Positions 35,798 to 47,202 of a stretch of DNA of 64,000 nt are shown here, one piece after another (within the stretch, counting starts at the first letter, position 1; each line of letters begins with the position of its first letter). A program made the position numbers and the translations under genes. A model generated the notes under the pieces. That model searched no databases. It saw nothing but the letters and a program-made list of their open reading frames with translations, and had not been told where the DNA came from. The stretch covers positions 1,616,074-1,680,073 of the forward strand of contig NW_024468510.1 in the NCBI RefSeq assembly GCF_001632365.1. The letters are read 5' to 3'. Source of the DNA: Laetiporus sulphureus 93-53. Taxonomy: Eukaryota; Basidiomycota; Agaricomycetes; Polyporales; Laetiporaceae.

Positions 35798-37942
35798 ATG
35801 CCCTCCGATGTGTCTTCGGCGGCGACTGCGTCGTCCTCGTCGCACATGATGAAGACCACAAAACGCGGCAGACCATTCCTCAAGGTTCGCATCTAATGCT
35901 ACGGCGTGTATCACAATGCCAATCTTCTCACTGGATTGACCTTTAGGATACGCTCGACCTGTTCGCAACCCTCATCGTGTCTTTGGAGCTTTCATCGAAC
36001 AAGCAGTTCTTTCGGACTTTCCATAATTCATTCACAACGTACGCGAATTCAATCTCACCTGCTCCCCTACACCTTGGAGCTGATCCTTCTTCAGTGACGA
36101 TGCCGCAAAGAACCTCGCTTCGCTCAAGTTTTCCCAATCGAATCGTGGGCCTGACCCTCGAGAACCCTCACGGATAGTGACGACCACGACCACGACCACC
36201 TTTTCCATGACCCGCGAAATGGCCAAGGCCATGTGCCAGCAATTCATGGATGCGCGTCTCATTGAAAATGCCGCGGACCCTGGCTCCAACCTGTTCAAGG
36301 ACCGGGGCGTCTACGTCCTCACTCCAAAGGGACTCCACGTGCTGGAGCGGTTCATGAGCAAGAATGGCATCAGCGGTGACCACCTCGCCAACGCGTTCGC
36401 AACGCAACCCATCTGCATGAAATTGCTGCATCTCGAGCGAAGATCCGTCGACGACGAGATTATTGTGTCGCATTCAGTGATCACTGCTCTCTTCCGTCGC
36501 TTCGTGGGTCGTCACCCCAACTATCCGCCGGAGAATTTGGATTCCATGGATGCCTTCCAAAAGTATCACGAGCGGTCGAAGGGGGTTGCGTTGATGGACA
36601 TTACTGAACGGCCCATCGGGAGCAAGACATCGATGACTCACAAGTGTTGTTTCATGGCTGTGACGGCGTTGGAGTGGCTGTGTGACTTCACCTCAGTCAT
36701 TGGGCGAGAAGAGGCGGCTGAGATGGCTGCGCAGTTTGTGCGCTTTGGGTTGATCCAGCTTGTCAGCGACAAGCGGAAGAACAATGATTCGGCCATCATC
36801 TTTACCGTGCGCGGTGCCTCAGGAGGTCAAAATTCTTCAATCGCGGTACGTATTCCTAGCGAGTCAAACTCCAAGTGGCTCATTTTGATTTATCTTCCAG
36901 CAAGTCGGCGAGTTCCGCTGTACGGCGAAGGCCATCTACAGGGTGACTGAGGAGGGTCGGCAGCTAGCTCGCTGGGACATGCCAGACGGGGCGCGGGGCT
37001 CACCGAATCCTTCTTCGTCAAACATGGCAGGCACGCGATCCTCCGATGACCATACGTCGGAAACACAAGCTGGGGATCCCAGCGCTCCTGGCGCTGATGT
37101 GAAGCTTCACCGCCGGATTTCTATGACCGAGAAGCTGAACGCAAGCCATGACGCGGACCAGAAGCAGAAGGAGAGCAATTCAGATCGCCTCAAGTACATC
37201 ATCGAGGAGCCTCAACTGCGATCGTTGTTTCGTGATTTCCTGCGGAGCAATTTCTGCGAGGAAAATCTATCTTTCTATCTGGATGTCCAGGATTTGCGAA
37301 GGAAGTTCCACATCACTTCGAGCGCTATGGCTTCCACAGCTGCGGCGCGCCCTAGCCAAAAGGCTACGCCAGGTCAGGTCGCGATGGAGCGTCATCACGA
37401 GACCCTCATCCAGACAGCGTTCGTTATCTACAACACATATCTGGCTCCTTCGAGTCCGAATGAGCTCAACATTGACCACGGGCTGCGGAACGAGCTCTCC
37501 GTATGGCTCAATGAGGTCATCACGGGCTTGAGCGGCAAAGCCTTTCAAGGGCGGGTGGATATCGACCACGCGAATGCCTTCAATGCGACACAGCTGCAGG
37601 CCATGATCAAGCTGTATGAGCGCATCCAGATGCATGTGTTCCGGCTCATGGCCACGGATTCGGTTCCCAAAGTGAGTAACGATTTCACCTACTCGTAAAA
37701 TGTGTAACTTATCACTTGCTCCGCAGTTCATCAAGACTCCAAAATTCTTGGCGTTGCGAATCAAGCTCGATGACGAGGACGATGGTCCTAACGGTGATTC
37801 TCCTGTGATGGCATCGAGCGGGTCGACACCATCAATGCCACCAGGGCTGAACGACGAGGAAATTGGTGGAGCCTACGTGACGATTTCTGCACGGGCAGCT
37901 GCGCAAGAGCGTGCACAGACCAGCGGCGAGCGATCATCATAA
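35798..37942 (+). CDS. Regulator of G-protein signalling with DEP domain (Sst2/FlbA/Thn1 type)
   Basis: A GTPase-activating protein for heterotrimeric G-alpha subunits; in mushrooms and moulds such proteins tune pheromone response, growth and sporulation. The ATG at 35798 begins MPSDVSSAATASSSSHMMK. The fungal DEP region follows: DTLDLFATLIVSLELSSNKQ, a poly-Thr run from ACG/ACC codons at 36179-36199, MTREMAKAMCQQFMDARLIE and KGLHVLERFMSKNGIS. A second DEP-like block around 36590-36950 has ITHxx-like helices and ends with TAKAIYRVTEEGRQLARW. The RGS box (about 37190-37680) reads LRSLFRDFLRSNFCEENLSFYLD and HGLRNELSVWLNEV. The tail is acidic and Ser-rich, with TAA 37940-37942. About 630 residues, the usual length. 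Introns near 35885-35945, 36845-36900 and 37673-37726. Confidence 0.93.
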
Positions 37943-38823
37943 TGAGCGGAGGGATATCCTCATTTTCCTCGCCAATGTATGCCCGATCGTCTCAAAATCT
38001 CCTATGCTTTATGTTACCCACCGCCGGTATGCCTCGTATGCTCTCACATGCCCTCTCACTATGTCCCACGGCCGGCGTCATGTCATCAAGTCATCAAGTC
38101 CTCGCTCACAATCTTGTTCGCACGCACAATTTCGTTCCATCGCATATTGCATCGGGCTCCCTGGAACCGTCTGCAGCTAATCTTCATCGACTTTGCTATC
38201 TAACTTCCTCGCATTTTCCTCTATCCTCAAAGACAGTTGTCTACGCTTGAGGATGGGTGTATACGCATCTCCCATCCGTACTTGTCTCCTTATAGTTGTA
38301 CATCTAATACCTTACGAGCTCCCTTATTCACATCGCTAGGGGTTGTGACTTACTAATACGCCATCTCACTGTGTCTTTGGTAATGCAGAATCCTAATACT
38401 GCTTTTGTACCATCAGATGGCCGCCCGACGGTAGCTGTTTGTACGAATTCCAAAACCATCCGGTCAATACACTCGAGATTTACATCCGTGACCGTAACGA
38501 TCATGATCGACCGTTCCGTCGAGCATCGTATTCGTCGAGCAGGTATGGCCGAAGGACTTACTCCCATTCCCAAGGGTGGTCGGAGCAAGGCGATTTTTAG
38601 GACACGTTGCATCACATGACGCGGGGCGCCTCCTCAAGTGGCAAGAAGATTGCTCTTGCCTTGCCATTGGAGGCATGCTGTTGCCAACAACGCTACGTCG
38701 AGCGCCAGCAGGCTGCAAGTTCTGGAGGGTCACAGACGACTTGGACATCATCTTGTAGGGTGTTGCGTAAACTGCACTCGAACACGCTCAGGTTTGCCCC
38801 GAATCAACTAACCCGTCGTTGGT
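37943..38823. other. Intergenic region between RGS and MAPR genes
   Basis: About 880 bp, with the RGS 3' UTR (C/T-rich, 37950-38250) and the promoter of the next gene. ORFs on both strands at 38328-38758 give no known motif. A small minus-strand gene starting near 38757 (MSKSSVTLQNLQPAGARRS) cannot be excluded, but it lacks a coherent continuation. Confidence 0.5.
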
Positions 38824-40048
38824 ATGTCTTGGGTTCTAAACCCCGAGGGTGATGGCGGTGGCCGTGCCGCACGGAAACGTCCCACTCAGGTGCCATCGGA
38901 AGGAGGCAACACCGCTTCTCGTGATACAGAGACAGATGATCCAGCCTCGGCTTGGACAGAGGCTCCGGTGGATGACGAGGGCGAAACAAAGGTGCCAGAC
39001 CCAGTCGACCCCAGCAGAATGGTCTCCACCAAGGCAGCCAACCGTCCGTTCCTCGGGTGCGTCAAGCGGAGTTTGTTCTATTTTTCTGCTCAGAACCCTT
39101 GACCTGCGTGCAGCTACTCTGAATATCGCACAAAGCGCGAGCAGGAACACACTGCATGGCTGCGGCGCAAGAAGGAGCGAGACGAGAAGGTGGCGCGGGG
39201 GGAGGAAGTTGGAGCTGAGGAGCCCGATCCAACTGAGGAGCCAGAGGTCGGCTGTTTGGGGCTTCTCAAGTTCATCGTGTACGCGATCGTTTTCTTGCTG
39301 CTCGCGGGCAAGTTCTTCACTGGCAGCTACCTATGGGAGCACGAGCTGCCTAACATCAAGAAGCTGATCCCGGTACGCTTACGTCCAACAGGCTGCGCGT
39401 GGCTGTCTCAGCTTATCGGCGGTGTATTGCAGACGAATCAACGTCTGTATTCCGAGAGGATGCTGGCCACGTTCGATGGTACAAATCCCGAGAGACCGGT
39501 TTATCTAGCCGTACGTCTTATGAAGTGCATCCCTTTTTGCTCCGTCCACGGACCTTGTTATGAACAGATTGATGGCGATGTCTACGATGTCAGCGCAGGC
39601 CGCCGAACGTACGGTCCGGGAGGACCCTACCACATGCTGTACGTATTGCAACTTTCGAGTCGACCGTTGGTGCAAACTTTTCTTTCAGCGCCGGAAAAGA
39701 CGCTGCCCGGGCGTACAGCACCGGCTGCTTCAGCACGCATCTAACGCATGACCTTCGGGGACTAAGCGAAAGCGAGTTGCAGGTATGGACGCCCATGCTG
39801 CGGTCCTGATATCGGACCGTTATGAAACATGGCTCCTGCAGGGCGTCGAGAACTGGAAGAAGTTCTATGCTGAACATAAGAAGTACGTCAAGATTGGGCG
39901 TGTATCTCATCCACCGATCGACCCTGCAAGCCCGGTACCGGAGCATTGCGATCCGAAGAAAGCGAAGGACTCTCGAACACCGGAGCAAGTGGAAAATATG
40001 AAAATTGCAGATAGCCGCAGGCATGGACAGGGGCATGCTGAATTATAA
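38824..40048 (+). CDS. Membrane-anchored cytochrome-b5-like heme/steroid-binding protein (MAPR family)
   Basis: Related to Dap1/PGRMC1, which bind heme and support cytochrome P450 and sterol metabolism in the ER. The ATG at 38824 starts a hydrophilic, acidic N-terminus of about 110 residues. A membrane helix follows, LLKFIVYAIVFLLLAGKFF (about 39265-39320). The cytochrome-b5-like domain holds RLYSERMLATFDGTNPERPV, YLAIDGDVYDVSAGRRTYGP and GGPYHMLAGKDAARAYSTG, the typical YGPGGPYHxFAGKDASRA block. The end is VENWKKFYAEHKKYVKIGRV and a charged tail, TAA 40046-40048. Four or five introns of about 50-60 nt cut the domain. About 310 residues, longer than yeast Dap1 because of the N-terminal extension, which is usual for fungal membrane-bound relatives. 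Confidence 0.9.
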
Positions 40049-40311
40049 TTTGAATTGTCTGTGTGATTGAGCGCTGTGAATTATCTAGGACAGACTATTG
40101 TATGTACTATATAGCGACAATCCTAAGTTAATACCGAGAATGAGTGATCAACATGATGCCTCGCTAAATGAAGATGAAGCGTAGGCTTTTGAGGTCGGCT
40201 TGCACTAGTCTGATAGTCTGTTCTCGAAACATAAAGTACTGTGTATGAAAGCCAGTTGTGGCTGTCCGACAGGTGTCCACTCGCCTACATGAGCCCTATG
40301 AGCCGGAGTTG

Positions 40312-40886
40312 TCAGTAACGCAAAGCGTGCAAAATCTGAGATGAAGATTGCTGACCTGCAACCGCCTTGGGTTTGGATAGCCAGTTTTTGAGGATTGGAA
40401 AATCTGCCATTGTAGCATGCATCATCGTGGAATAACTTTGGTCGCGATACTTTGCGATGATGATGTTGCCACACCATGCGTTCGCCTCGTTGAAAGTCTG
40501 GCCCTGGATCTCACGTATGCACTTGTTCACCGGAAACGGCATACCGTCCCGGGAGACAATCGGGTAGAAGAGGATGTATGGAGTCGAGAACTTTCTGCTC
40601 ATGTGTTCGAGCTGTTCTACGACCTGGGAGACAGAAATAAATTCAATTGGAAGGTGATGTATGAACTGCGCTGAGTTCTATTCACCTGAAATCTCCAGGA
40701 ACGAGGGCCGAGTCCTTCCGCGATGTACTCCATATACATTTCCGGGTGAGGTATTCTCCCGCAACGGTATGGCTCGGGTGGGTTGGAGATCGCCATCGTT
40801 AGAGGGCTGGTCATGAGCGCCACAAGATGCGGAGGCCGTTCGTCGGCAGGAAAGAGGATGGCATCGAAGGGAAGCATTGGGTCCAT
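40312..40886 (-). CDS. Small conserved basidiomycete orphan protein
   Basis: I know no function. Exon 1 (40686-40886) begins MDPMLPFDAILFPADERPPH, followed by LMTSPLTMAISNPPEPYRCG and HPEMYMEYIAEGLGPRSWRF. A 62-nt intron (40624-40685) leads to exon 2 with VVEQLEHMSRKFSTPYILFY, PIVSRDGMPFPVNKCIREIQ and NIIIAKYRDQSYSTMMHATM. The protein is about 150-170 residues, acidic at the start, with no signal peptide or membrane segment. I recall near-identical small proteins in many mushroom genomes (LFPADxRxPH and SRDGMPFPxNKCIREIQG blocks), so it is a real gene. The last residues are uncertain: the frame stops at 40312, but a donor after KPKAVA could splice to a short further exon near 40290. It is divergent from NUP160. 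Confidence 0.82.
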
Positions 40887-41284
40887 GTAGAATAGAAGAG
40901 AATGTAAGATAAAGAGAAAAACTATGTACAAGAGGGAGGCTGATTCGACGAGGAGACGTTCTGCACCTCCATCTGCGAGCAAGAATGGCTGAATATATAC
41001 CTGGTAGCAGTGGAATCAGGGCAACGGTTCGTCCATTTCACCTTGGAGGGTTGCTCGCACAGCCCACTGCATGGTGATGTTAAAGGGTGGCGGGAGACGT
41101 TACTAGCGGCTAGTCATGATATGGAGATGCATGAGGAACGTCGGCACCAATATAAGACTCGAGGGCATTTATGAACGAGCGCATCGTAGCGAGCTCAGTG
41201 CGAGGTCTGGACGATTCCGCAAATGCCGCGCGCCCCGAATAGCGACTCAGAAAAAGGGAGAGTAAATCGCCCTGTTTTGAATTC
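40887..41284. promoter_or_regulatory. Divergent intergenic region orphan/NUP160
   Basis: These 398 bp separate the start codons of the small orphan (minus) and the nucleoporin (plus) and hold both promoters. A CACGTGGCTGG-type site lies at the nucleoporin start itself (41298-41308). No other gene is supported. Confidence 0.4.
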
Positions 41285-44200
41285 ATGACCGTGCCGGTCA
41301 CGTGGCTGGCATTGTTGATTGATCTCGAATTGCCACATTCATCGTGGCCGGCGGTCGCAGCCACACTCTTTCTCGGTACTTCTTCATCAAACGCGACTTC
41401 ATCTGACCCAGATTTCGAACACGCACCTCCTCCCATTTATGCCATCATGACCACCCCAAACGGCAACATACTCGTCGCATCTCAGCTGTCAGCACTTCTC
41501 CCGCCATCCCAGCCGATCCCCGTGCCCACGACAAAGCAGGATGTTGTCAAATTGCACGCGGAGAACCCTCCAAATTGTCCACGAGAACACGCAACCTTTG
41601 CCAAGCATTCCTACACGCCCATGACCGGCAACATCTTGCTACGCGTCACGCATGAATCGCGCGTCCTGGAAATCATCTCGTTGTCCTCGGACGCGCCGCC
41701 TCTGCGGTTCGAATTTCCTTCTCCCCTATTGCCCTATCCTTCGATCATGTTGCATGAATCTCAAGGAGTCCATCTTATTGCAGTTACCGCGACAGGTTCC
41801 CTGTACTGCATTGTGATCCCAGTGCACGCTGGTAAGATCTCGTGGCCACCCCAATCGACTGCCCACTGGTGCCATGAGTATCTCGTCCAGGGTATGGGTT
41901 GCGATACCGAGGGACTGGTACATGTGCAATCACCGGATTGCGTTATCGTCAGAACGCCAAATGGGTCCCTGCTACGCGTTGAGAGAAATCCTCTGGGAAA
42001 CAGTATACAAGGTATGGACGTCTGTTTGTCCATCTACGGTGATCATTGATCCAGCTGACCACGTGGTCCTCTAGATTCCTGGACAGAGCAAACACTGCAT
42101 GCGTACGCAGCAGCTCCAATTGCTTTCTTATTACCCAAAATAGCCACGCCGAACGAAGCAGATGAGATTACTTCAATCGCAAGCCTTCCACAGCCCACTG
42201 AGATCGACTATGTCTGGACACTATCACGAAACCGCACACTACGTCTGTGGACTGCGGCCAACGGTGTCATCGCGCACGTCGTGCTGCCTGCTATCGCTCA
42301 TGAACAGGCCGTCGCTGTACAAGAGCGGGGGTCGGTTCCTCCCGCTGTGAGATACTCCGTCTTGCTCCCACCAGAACCACAAAATCTCCTTCGCGTCTTC
42401 TCAGTATCGGAGACGAATACAGTCTATGTTCTCGTCTTCATTCCCACCGAGATCTCGCCGTCTTCTGGTGGATTCTTCCAACTCTTCACCACTACCAACA
42501 AGGGCTTGCAAAAGCTTCACCTTCTTGAGGCACCAGAAGACAGCACACATTGCCATCTTCAAGACTTCACCATCGTGGACGGAAGAACCCTATATACTCT
42601 GTGGGACAGGCAGGGACAGTCAATGGTGCACCAGCTTGAACTCACTTTTGACGAATCTGCATCCAATCAGCCTGATTGGCGTACCATGATGTATCCAGCA
42701 GAAGTCGAGCTCACTCCGACCTATCTAGACGAACTGCTACTGTCGCCAGGCTCGCTATCGGAGAGATTCTTCGAGTCGATCATGAGGCCCGGAATGTTCT
42801 CCCCTTTGACTCTCAAAGTCGCCATCGATCGGTACACTAATGCATGTTTGTCCTTACCGTCACTTCCTCCATCGCAGCTCGTCGCGGTCTATTCCGACGT
42901 CAAAGAGCAGATTGCTGCGATCGTAGGTTGCACTGTCCAGGTGACTCGCGACCCGCACTCCGGGGCGCTGCAATGGGCAAAGTACTGGAATGCGTTGAAA
43001 CGCGACTGGGAGGGTTTCATTGCGCGGTGTAGAGAGATAGAGCGTAGTGCTCGGTTGCCTTTAGCGATTGGGATGGGGAAGCAGAAGGATGGCCTAGTCA
43101 TCATTGAGCGAGAGCGCGTCGCATCCACAGCTACCGAAGATGGAGCTTTGAAGTGCCAGAGGTTGCTTTCGGCCAAATCGCAGCTTGTGCCGGACGTGGT
43201 CGAGTTTGTGTGGGATTTGCGTTCGCGCCTTGGTTCGCGAGCGATGAATGCTCTGGAGGGCCGTCTGTCGGATATCTTGCACCAGGAAGTCTCATTTTCC
43301 TTCGCGGATATTATCAAAGATCAGGCGGCAATGATGGAGCTCCGCGCTTATGTCGATGGAGGTTTCGACGATTGGATTGCTGGTCGTCTGGAAAAAATCG
43401 CAGATGAAGACCTTCTCAGCGGCGTGCGCACCATCTTGGACATTGTTGGCAGCACTGGTCTGTCAGTCAAGGATGAAGAAATCAACGATGATTCTACAGA
43501 CAGCCTCTCACAAACTCAATCACAAAATCCAAACTCGTCAGAATGGAAGAGGGCATTTGCAGCCTCATACTTGACTGCAACCGTCCACGCTAGGTACGAA
43601 CTGTGCTCTGCCGTCATGGTTTTGCTCTTCTGGTTCGCACACAAATTGAATGAATGGCCCCCAACGCTACTCGCTGAAGCATTTGCTGTGCATCGTGGAA
43701 CTTGCATGTTGCGCGACATCGCGTGGCAGCCTGTGAGCGAGATTGCATCTAGCGAAGATGACGTCGTCACTCAAATGAGCAACATGAACGTCTCGTCTGG
43801 GCGATCTGGAGTCAACCCGACGATGTCTCTTGTACAGCATCTCCTCATTTATTACGGCATAACGGAGGAGTTGCCGAAGGCGGCTTTCCAACTCCTAGAT
43901 CAGACCGGTTTTCTACGAAACTACTCTCCAGCATTCGCGAACAAGCAAGAGGTGCGATTATGCGAGGATTTCCGCCGGCTTGGGTATCATGAAGTGGCAG
44001 GAGAGCTGCTGTCTTGGCTCCCCGGAACGCCTGCTGTCAAGTACGTGGAGGCTCGACTATGGCTGGACGAGAACCAATTCGACAATGCTGCGATAATCTT
44101 GGAAAGCCTCGCCGGGAGTTTCGGTGCGCTGTTTCTTTCCCTGCAGTTGTGATATCGATGCCAACTGACGGTTCCGGTATAGGGCCGGAGTCGCTCATGT

Positions 44201-46111
44201 CTAGTCAGGCCCTGTCAGATGCAGACGCCGAGCCGGACGACCAGGGGGCTCTCGGGGCTGTACTTCCCGGTGCACAAAATTTCAGAACAGAGTTTGATTT
44301 ATACTTGCACGCTGCAGAGCTCTTCAGGGATGCCGATGCAACTGCGCATGAAGTGTCCTTCGCGAAGCTTGCAATCTCACATGCGCCGACCGGCGGCGAC
44401 ACGTCTGCATTGTGGCAGTCCCTCATCAGGGGTCTCACGGACCTAGGCCGACATGAGAACGCGTACATGGCTCTCGTGTCCACGCCTTATGACAAAGTGT
44501 AAGCCGGCCCCCTCTATTTGAAGTGCCCCTTACTGACTCCGAGCAGTAAACGGGAGTGTGTTAGTCAGCTGGTGTTCAAAATGTGCGAAGAAGATGCGAT
44601 TGAGCGCTTATTGTCGTTTAACTTCGCCACCTTGGGCGACGAGGTCGAAGATGCTCTGTCGTTCAAGGCTCGAAATGCTGACCCTCGAGTGCGACCGTTC
44701 TATTCCCGTATTCTGTATACCTGGTACGTCTCGAGGGGAGATTACCGCAACGGTCAGCGCATCTCACTCTATGCCCAATGTGTTCTGCCCTGCTGACCCT
44801 TGATCACTTGACATGGCATAGCCTCGCTTGTAATGTATCAACGGGCACGAAAACTCGCGGTCCTGATTGAACAACACCACGCGTTTCGTGACCTTGCGGA
44901 ACAGCAGCTTGAAGCATATATTATTGCCATGGAAGCTCTGGCCCTAGTCGATCGGAAAAACGCCTGGATTGTTATTCCCGTTACGGCAGAGACCGAGCAT
45001 GAGGTTCGTGGGCCTTTTTCTGTCCGGTTTCCAGTCGAGCTATCGCTGATCGGGATACTTATAGCCCCGTAAAAGAAGGAGGCTATGCAAGCACATACCG
45101 GAAGATAAGTTTTCGTCTGGGAAGCGAGACGTCGAGATAGTGGAGCTGGCAGACATGCAATACGAGTGTGCCCTACTGACTGCACGACTCGAGTTGATCG
45201 GACTCGACCACACGTTGTCGAATGGAGGTTAGTCTTCGAAGCAGAATGACATTCGCGGAGCGCTAACGGTGCGGTGTCCAGTGTGGGTGTCTTCCCCCAG
45301 CGCGATCGTCATGAAATTTGCGCAAATGAACCGCCTTGACAAAGCGTTTACCATTGCTCGCGCGTTGGGTGTCGACATGTCCCGTCTTTTCGCTCATTTG
45401 ACTACGCAGTGCCTGCATTTTTCACGCAAGCGTGATGCCATGATGTGACTTCTTTAATTAGCCTTCCAATCATCCGCTGACTCAACTTCTGGTAGGACGG
45501 AGGACGTCGGCGACTGGCTACTTACGGATAAAGTTTCCTCATGGTCCGGGACTATGGCGGATAGGGCATGGCGCTACCTGCGGCAGGCATTGGAACGCTA
45601 TGACGGGTCGGACACAGACCATCGGTACTACAAGGAAGCGCTGGAAACTGTTTTGTCGTACGACGCATCGCCGCCGCCGTGGTTAACCCATCTACTCGAA
45701 GTCAGTCCTCTATCTCACTGCACGATACCTCATCTAACCGCAGTTGGCTATAAAACAGAACGAAGAGTCGGAGTATCTGCTGCGAACGTACATGCGCTAC
45801 AACCGTCTGGAGTCTGCATTAGAGTACACTATATCGCTGTTCGAGAAGGTGAACCCTTCAACTAGTGTGGGATATGGTCCTGGAAGATTATGTCTGATCG
45901 CGTATAACGTTTGCAGAGTGATGCACGCCTTGCCCAGGACGAGCCAAGGAAGGCCTCGGCAACTTGGCTGCCGTATACCCTCATTGATCAAGTTCTTCTG
46001 GCAGCTCAGGAAGACACCTTGCCGCGCGTGCAGGAGCTTCAGAAGCGGCTGCGAGCACATATCGCAAACCATATCAAAATGGTAGAGAAGCTTAGACAAG
46101 CTAGTCAATGA
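41285..46111 (+). CDS. NUP120: Nucleoporin Nup120/Nup160, Y-complex scaffold subunit
   Basis: A structural subunit of the nuclear pore Y (Nup84/Nup107) complex. The ATG at 41285 begins MTVPVTWLALLIDLELPHSS. The N-terminal half is a beta-propeller with repeated strands such as HAPPPIYAIMTTPNGNILVA, DYVWTLSRNRTLRLWTAANG and LYTLWDRQGQSMVHQLEL. It is followed by the junction QWAKYWNALKRDWEGFIARC. The second half is an alpha-helical solenoid (SLVQHLLIYYGITEELPKAA, YHEVAGELLSWLPGTPAVKY) ending VEKLRQASQ with the TGA at 46109-46111. Exon 1 runs to about 42015; exon 2 (about 42075-44130) is the longest. Later exons are shorter and separated by introns of about 55-70 nt. Roughly 1,400 residues, as expected. 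An upstream start was not found in frame; small C-terminal exons were only partly verified. Confidence 0.88.
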
Positions 46112-46513
46112 TGCATGCTGGGTCGCGAAGGGGGGTTGAGAACTGTTCAAACTTTGCACACTTTCGTCAACGGCACTTCTGATTGAGTTCACATGTTGCT
46201 GTATTGGCAATCCTCTGAACCTAGCAACTGTAATTTTGATGGCGGTTGATAATCAGATTGGCACTTTTTAGTCTCGAGAAAGTTGATGAACGGCGCGCCA
46301 ATGATGCCTTGAGGACGAAGGCAGCATCAGGTTCTTCACACTTGGGCTTGGGCTCGAAATGATCGAGGCAGGACTGGGCAGCGGTAGAGCACGTGCCACT
46401 GACAGACCAGGCGCGTCGGTCAGGCCGGCCGTGGGAAACATGGAGTCGACCGGTTACGGTGAGCTTCGGAAGTGAGCACACCTCTTACTGCCACCGTCAC
46501 CTCGCCATTCACA
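46112..46513. other. Intergenic region between NUP160 and the NDUFA4-like gene
   Basis: About 400 bp with the NUP160 3' end and the next promoter. A minus-strand reading frame at 46221-46481 has no ATG start and no recognisable motif. Confidence 0.5.
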
Positions 46514-46999
46514 ATGTCCTCGCATATGCGGAAGTCGTTCTTGAAGAACTGGTTCGCCGTTGAGGTCAGTATCTCTCTGAGTTCTCTGTCTGGACGTGGA
46601 TTGCTCATCTCCCTGGACCTTTGGCCTAGGCGACCCCCATGTGAGTAGAAGACCCGTCATTCAATTGATATTGCAGGGTTGTTAATCTTGGCAAAAGTTT
46701 TGCTGTTGTCGGAGCGGTTATAATCGGTGGGACTTGGTATCTCACACGGCTTGCGCGGGGCCCAACTGGTGAGCATGCGACACTCCAGGGTGTTTATCGC
46801 GGTTCACCAATCTGAATGCCTTTCCAGTCGTCTGGACGAAGGAGAACCCCACTCCCTGGAACGACATCCAGCCAAATGAGGGTACCAAACTACTCACTGT
46901 CAACCAGCACTTCGACAAGAGGTGCGTGAAGTCGTTCTCTTCTCTGCCTCATGTTCTCTTACTCTGTCGTAATATAGCTGGGAAAGGAAGAAGCTTTAA
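46514..46999 (+). CDS. NDUFA4/B12-like small mitochondrial respiratory subunit
   Basis: A protein of about 82 residues spread over five exons. Exon 1 gives MSSHMRKSFLKNWFAVE. An 11-nt exon (46630-46640) supplies ATP plus two bases of the next codon. Exon 3 (from 46698) gives the single membrane helix IFAVVGAVIIGGTWYLTRLA and RGPT. Exon 4 gives VVWTKENPTPWNDIQPNEGT and KLLTVNQHFDK. Exon 5 gives SWERKKL and TAA 46997-46999. Order and length match fungal relatives of NDUFA4 (historically complex I B12/MLRQ, now also placed with cytochrome c oxidase), which sit in the mitochondrial inner membrane. The phase works only with the acceptor at 46696-46697, which restores the ATPIFAVVG reading expected for the family. 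It is too short and too interrupted to appear as one open frame. Confidence 0.85.
46630..46640 (+). other. 11-nt microexon of the NDUFA4-like gene
   Basis: Bases GCGACCCCCAT lie between a clear acceptor (ggcctag) and a strong donor (gtgagt). With the flanking exons they give FAVE-ATPI-FAVVG, the conserved membrane entry of the family. Without them the frame is lost. Confidence 0.75.
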
Positions 47000-47202
47000 A
47001 TGTCCGCCTACTTTCCCGTCGTGTATGGAGGTCTGGAATTCATGCGGTGGACGCTCTGTAGCCGCCCTCTCAAATGTCCCTGATCATCCCTTCCCAATGT
47101 ATTATAATGCGTGACGTGTGATGTCTGTCGTTGTGACCTTCAGCATCGGTCTCTGTTGACATCGATTCATCTCAACCACTGATCCCTTTGATATTCTCGA
47201 AC

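Noticed and set aside
38328..38758. Possible small minus-strand gene starting MSKSSVTLQNLQPAG
   Set aside because: The start looks plausible, but the following exon could not be joined in frame with confidence and no family was recognised.
41110..41436. Minus-strand 108-codon ORF over the NUP160 start
   Set aside because: Overlaps the first exon of a recognised gene and has no homology signal.
46221..46660. Minus-strand ORFs before and over the NDUFA4-like gene
   Set aside because: One lacks an ATG; the other is antisense to the conserved first exon.
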